Below are positions 63,451-64,000 of a stretch of 64,000 nt of DNA, piece by piece; position 1 is the stretch's first letter, and each line of letters opens with the position of its first letter. The position numbers and the translations under genes are program-made. A model generated the notes under the pieces. The model saw nothing but the letters and a program-made list of their open reading frames with translations, was not told the origin of the DNA and ran no database searches. Origin of the DNA: Bacillota bacterium (GTDB lineage Bacteria; Bacillota; Clostridia; Clostridiales; Clostridiaceae); contig JAEXLD010000043.1 of NCBI GenBank assembly GCA_023445445.1, positions 21,120-85,119 on the forward strand, written 5' to 3'.

Positions 63451-63487
63451 GGCCGCATTTCTGCGGCCTAAAAGGGGGATGGGGGGG
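63451..63487 (+). other. GC-rich hairpin followed by two G-tracts
   Basis: GGCCGCA pairs with TGCGGCC (63451-63468), followed by AAAA, G5, AT, G7. This stands out strongly in an AT-rich genome. It may be a second terminator-like structure; no T-run follows on the plus strand. On the minus strand it would follow the partial gene at the window end. Confidence 0.4.
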
Positions 63488-63585
63488 TTTTAGCTTAAAC
63501 GAAGATTACTCTACGTTTGCTATAGGAGAATACTTCTCCGGTACAATAATAGTATTATCTACTCCAAAGCTTTTTATTCAGTTTT

Positions 63586-64000
63586 TTATTTAAAAAGCCC
63601 TTTATTATAAGCATCAATTACCTTATCTAGAAAAATAGCTTTATTATAGTCTACTATGCTTTTTATAGCTACTAACATTTGTACATTTTCATCTTCTTCA
63701 AGAAATTCTTCTTTTATCTCTTCTTTACTTTCTTCATCATTATTTTCAGTATCAGTGCTATCTAAATTTCCATTATGTGATATATTGTTTTCATAGCCAT
63801 ACATATTAGCTCCATTATTGGATACATTAAAATTTCCCAAACCTAACCCACTAATAATGTTTTGTAGTGGTGAAACATTAAATCCCATGGGATTAGCTTG
63901 GTTATTAGTATTTTGATTTAAGCTAAAATTATTTAAATCTACCCCATCAGTTTTCATAGAAGATAGCATACTTCCAATTTGATTAAGATCTATGTTACTA
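63586..64000 (-). CDS. Unknown protein, N-terminus cut by window edge
   Basis: The frame stays open from the stop at 63586 to the window end, giving at least 138 residues. An internal ATG at 63969 has no properly spaced binding site, so the true start is probably outside. The visible part is Asn/Gly-rich (NNQANPMGFNVSPLQNIISG), then an acidic run (DTENNDEESKEEIKEEFLEE) and a C-terminal helix MLVAIKSIVDYNKAIFLDKV. No family is recognised. Confidence 0.6.
   Translation of the reverse strand, partial: SNIDLNQIGSMLSSMKTDGVDLNNFSLNQNTNNQANPMGFNVSPLQNIISGLGLGNFNVSNNGANMYGYENNISHNGNLDSTDTENNDEESKEEIKEEFLEEDENVQMLVAIKSIVDYNKAIFLDKVIDAYNKGLFK

Noticed and set aside
1..64000. Scan for tRNA, rRNA and other structural RNAs
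   Set aside because: Apart from the SAM-I riboswitch nothing matched a tRNA cloverleaf, rRNA segment or other RNA consensus that I could recognise by eye.

Overview
The window looks like chromosomal DNA of a low-GC, spore-forming anaerobe of Clostridium sensu stricto (cluster I). The evidence is the very AT-rich sequence, the strong AGGAGG-type ribosome binding sites often paired with TTG or GTG starts, a trimeric [FeFe] hydrogenase, a V-type ATPase operon in the Enterococcus hirae ntp gene order, an agrBD locus like that of C. perfringens, SpoVB-type flippases, PerR and the SufCBDSU system. Species cannot be named from the sequence alone. I saw no rRNA, tRNA, CRISPR array, prophage or intact insertion sequence. 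About 64 genes were recognised, most of them on the minus strand.

Layout. 1-2954 (minus): MoxR, DUF58 and a truncated membrane transglutaminase-like gene. 3.2-6.6 kb (minus): an AI-2E family membrane protein, a ZIP metal transporter, a Cys-rich protein with two blocks of about ten GX3 repeats, and a 76-residue protein. 6.85-10.5 kb (plus): TetR regulator with an ABC ATPase/permease exporter. 10.6-12.8 kb (minus): DUF1292, a DUF2383-like protein and a CNNM/CorC protein. 13.0-18.0 kb (minus): sufCBDSU behind a clear promoter. 18.3-22.9 kb: acetyltransferase, alpha/beta hydrolase, NUDIX, a second AI-2E protein, and a Gfo/Idh dehydrogenase.

22.98-26.6 kb (minus) is a quorum-sensing island: DUF5317 membrane protein, a second small membrane protein, agrB, and a 44-residue agrD overlapping the agrB end, followed by a GGDEF/HD-GYP enzyme. 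No agrC/agrA pair is present. 26.8-30.9 kb: hydCBA, predicted to be an electron-bifurcating hydrogenase. 31.0-32.6 kb: metF-luxS behind a SAM-I riboswitch with its own terminator, so methionine status should also set LuxS level. 32.7-34.2 kb: an acetyltransferase and a WecA/TagO transferase. 34.6-43.2 kb: ntpFIKECGABD; the K subunit keeps all five Na+ ligands of the E. hirae rotor, so a Na+ pump is predicted.

43.4-51 kb: radical SAM protein, a degenerate methyltransferase-like protein, SpoVB-like flippase, a P-loop kinase/GNAT fusion, and an ECF sigma/anti-sigma/lipoprotein operon. 51.1-59.1 kb (minus): a second flippase, RluA-type pseudouridine synthase, M20 peptidase, an FtsA-like protein with a long C-terminal extension, and a UvrD-type helicase. 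59.2-64 kb: nicotinate phosphoribosyltransferase, small Cys-rich protein, EAL/HDOD protein, a small unknown gene with a perfect Rex box upstream, PerR behind a consensus promoter, and a gene cut by the window end.

Intergenic regions carry many intrinsic terminators built on a GAGCTGT/GAGGCTGT stem. They also carry a dispersed family of AT-rich repeats containing short hairpins whose stems differ between copies but remain paired. The most interesting items are the agr island with its new AgrD core, the double deca-GX3 protein, the modular hairpin repeats, the FtsA-like extension and the Rex-box region.
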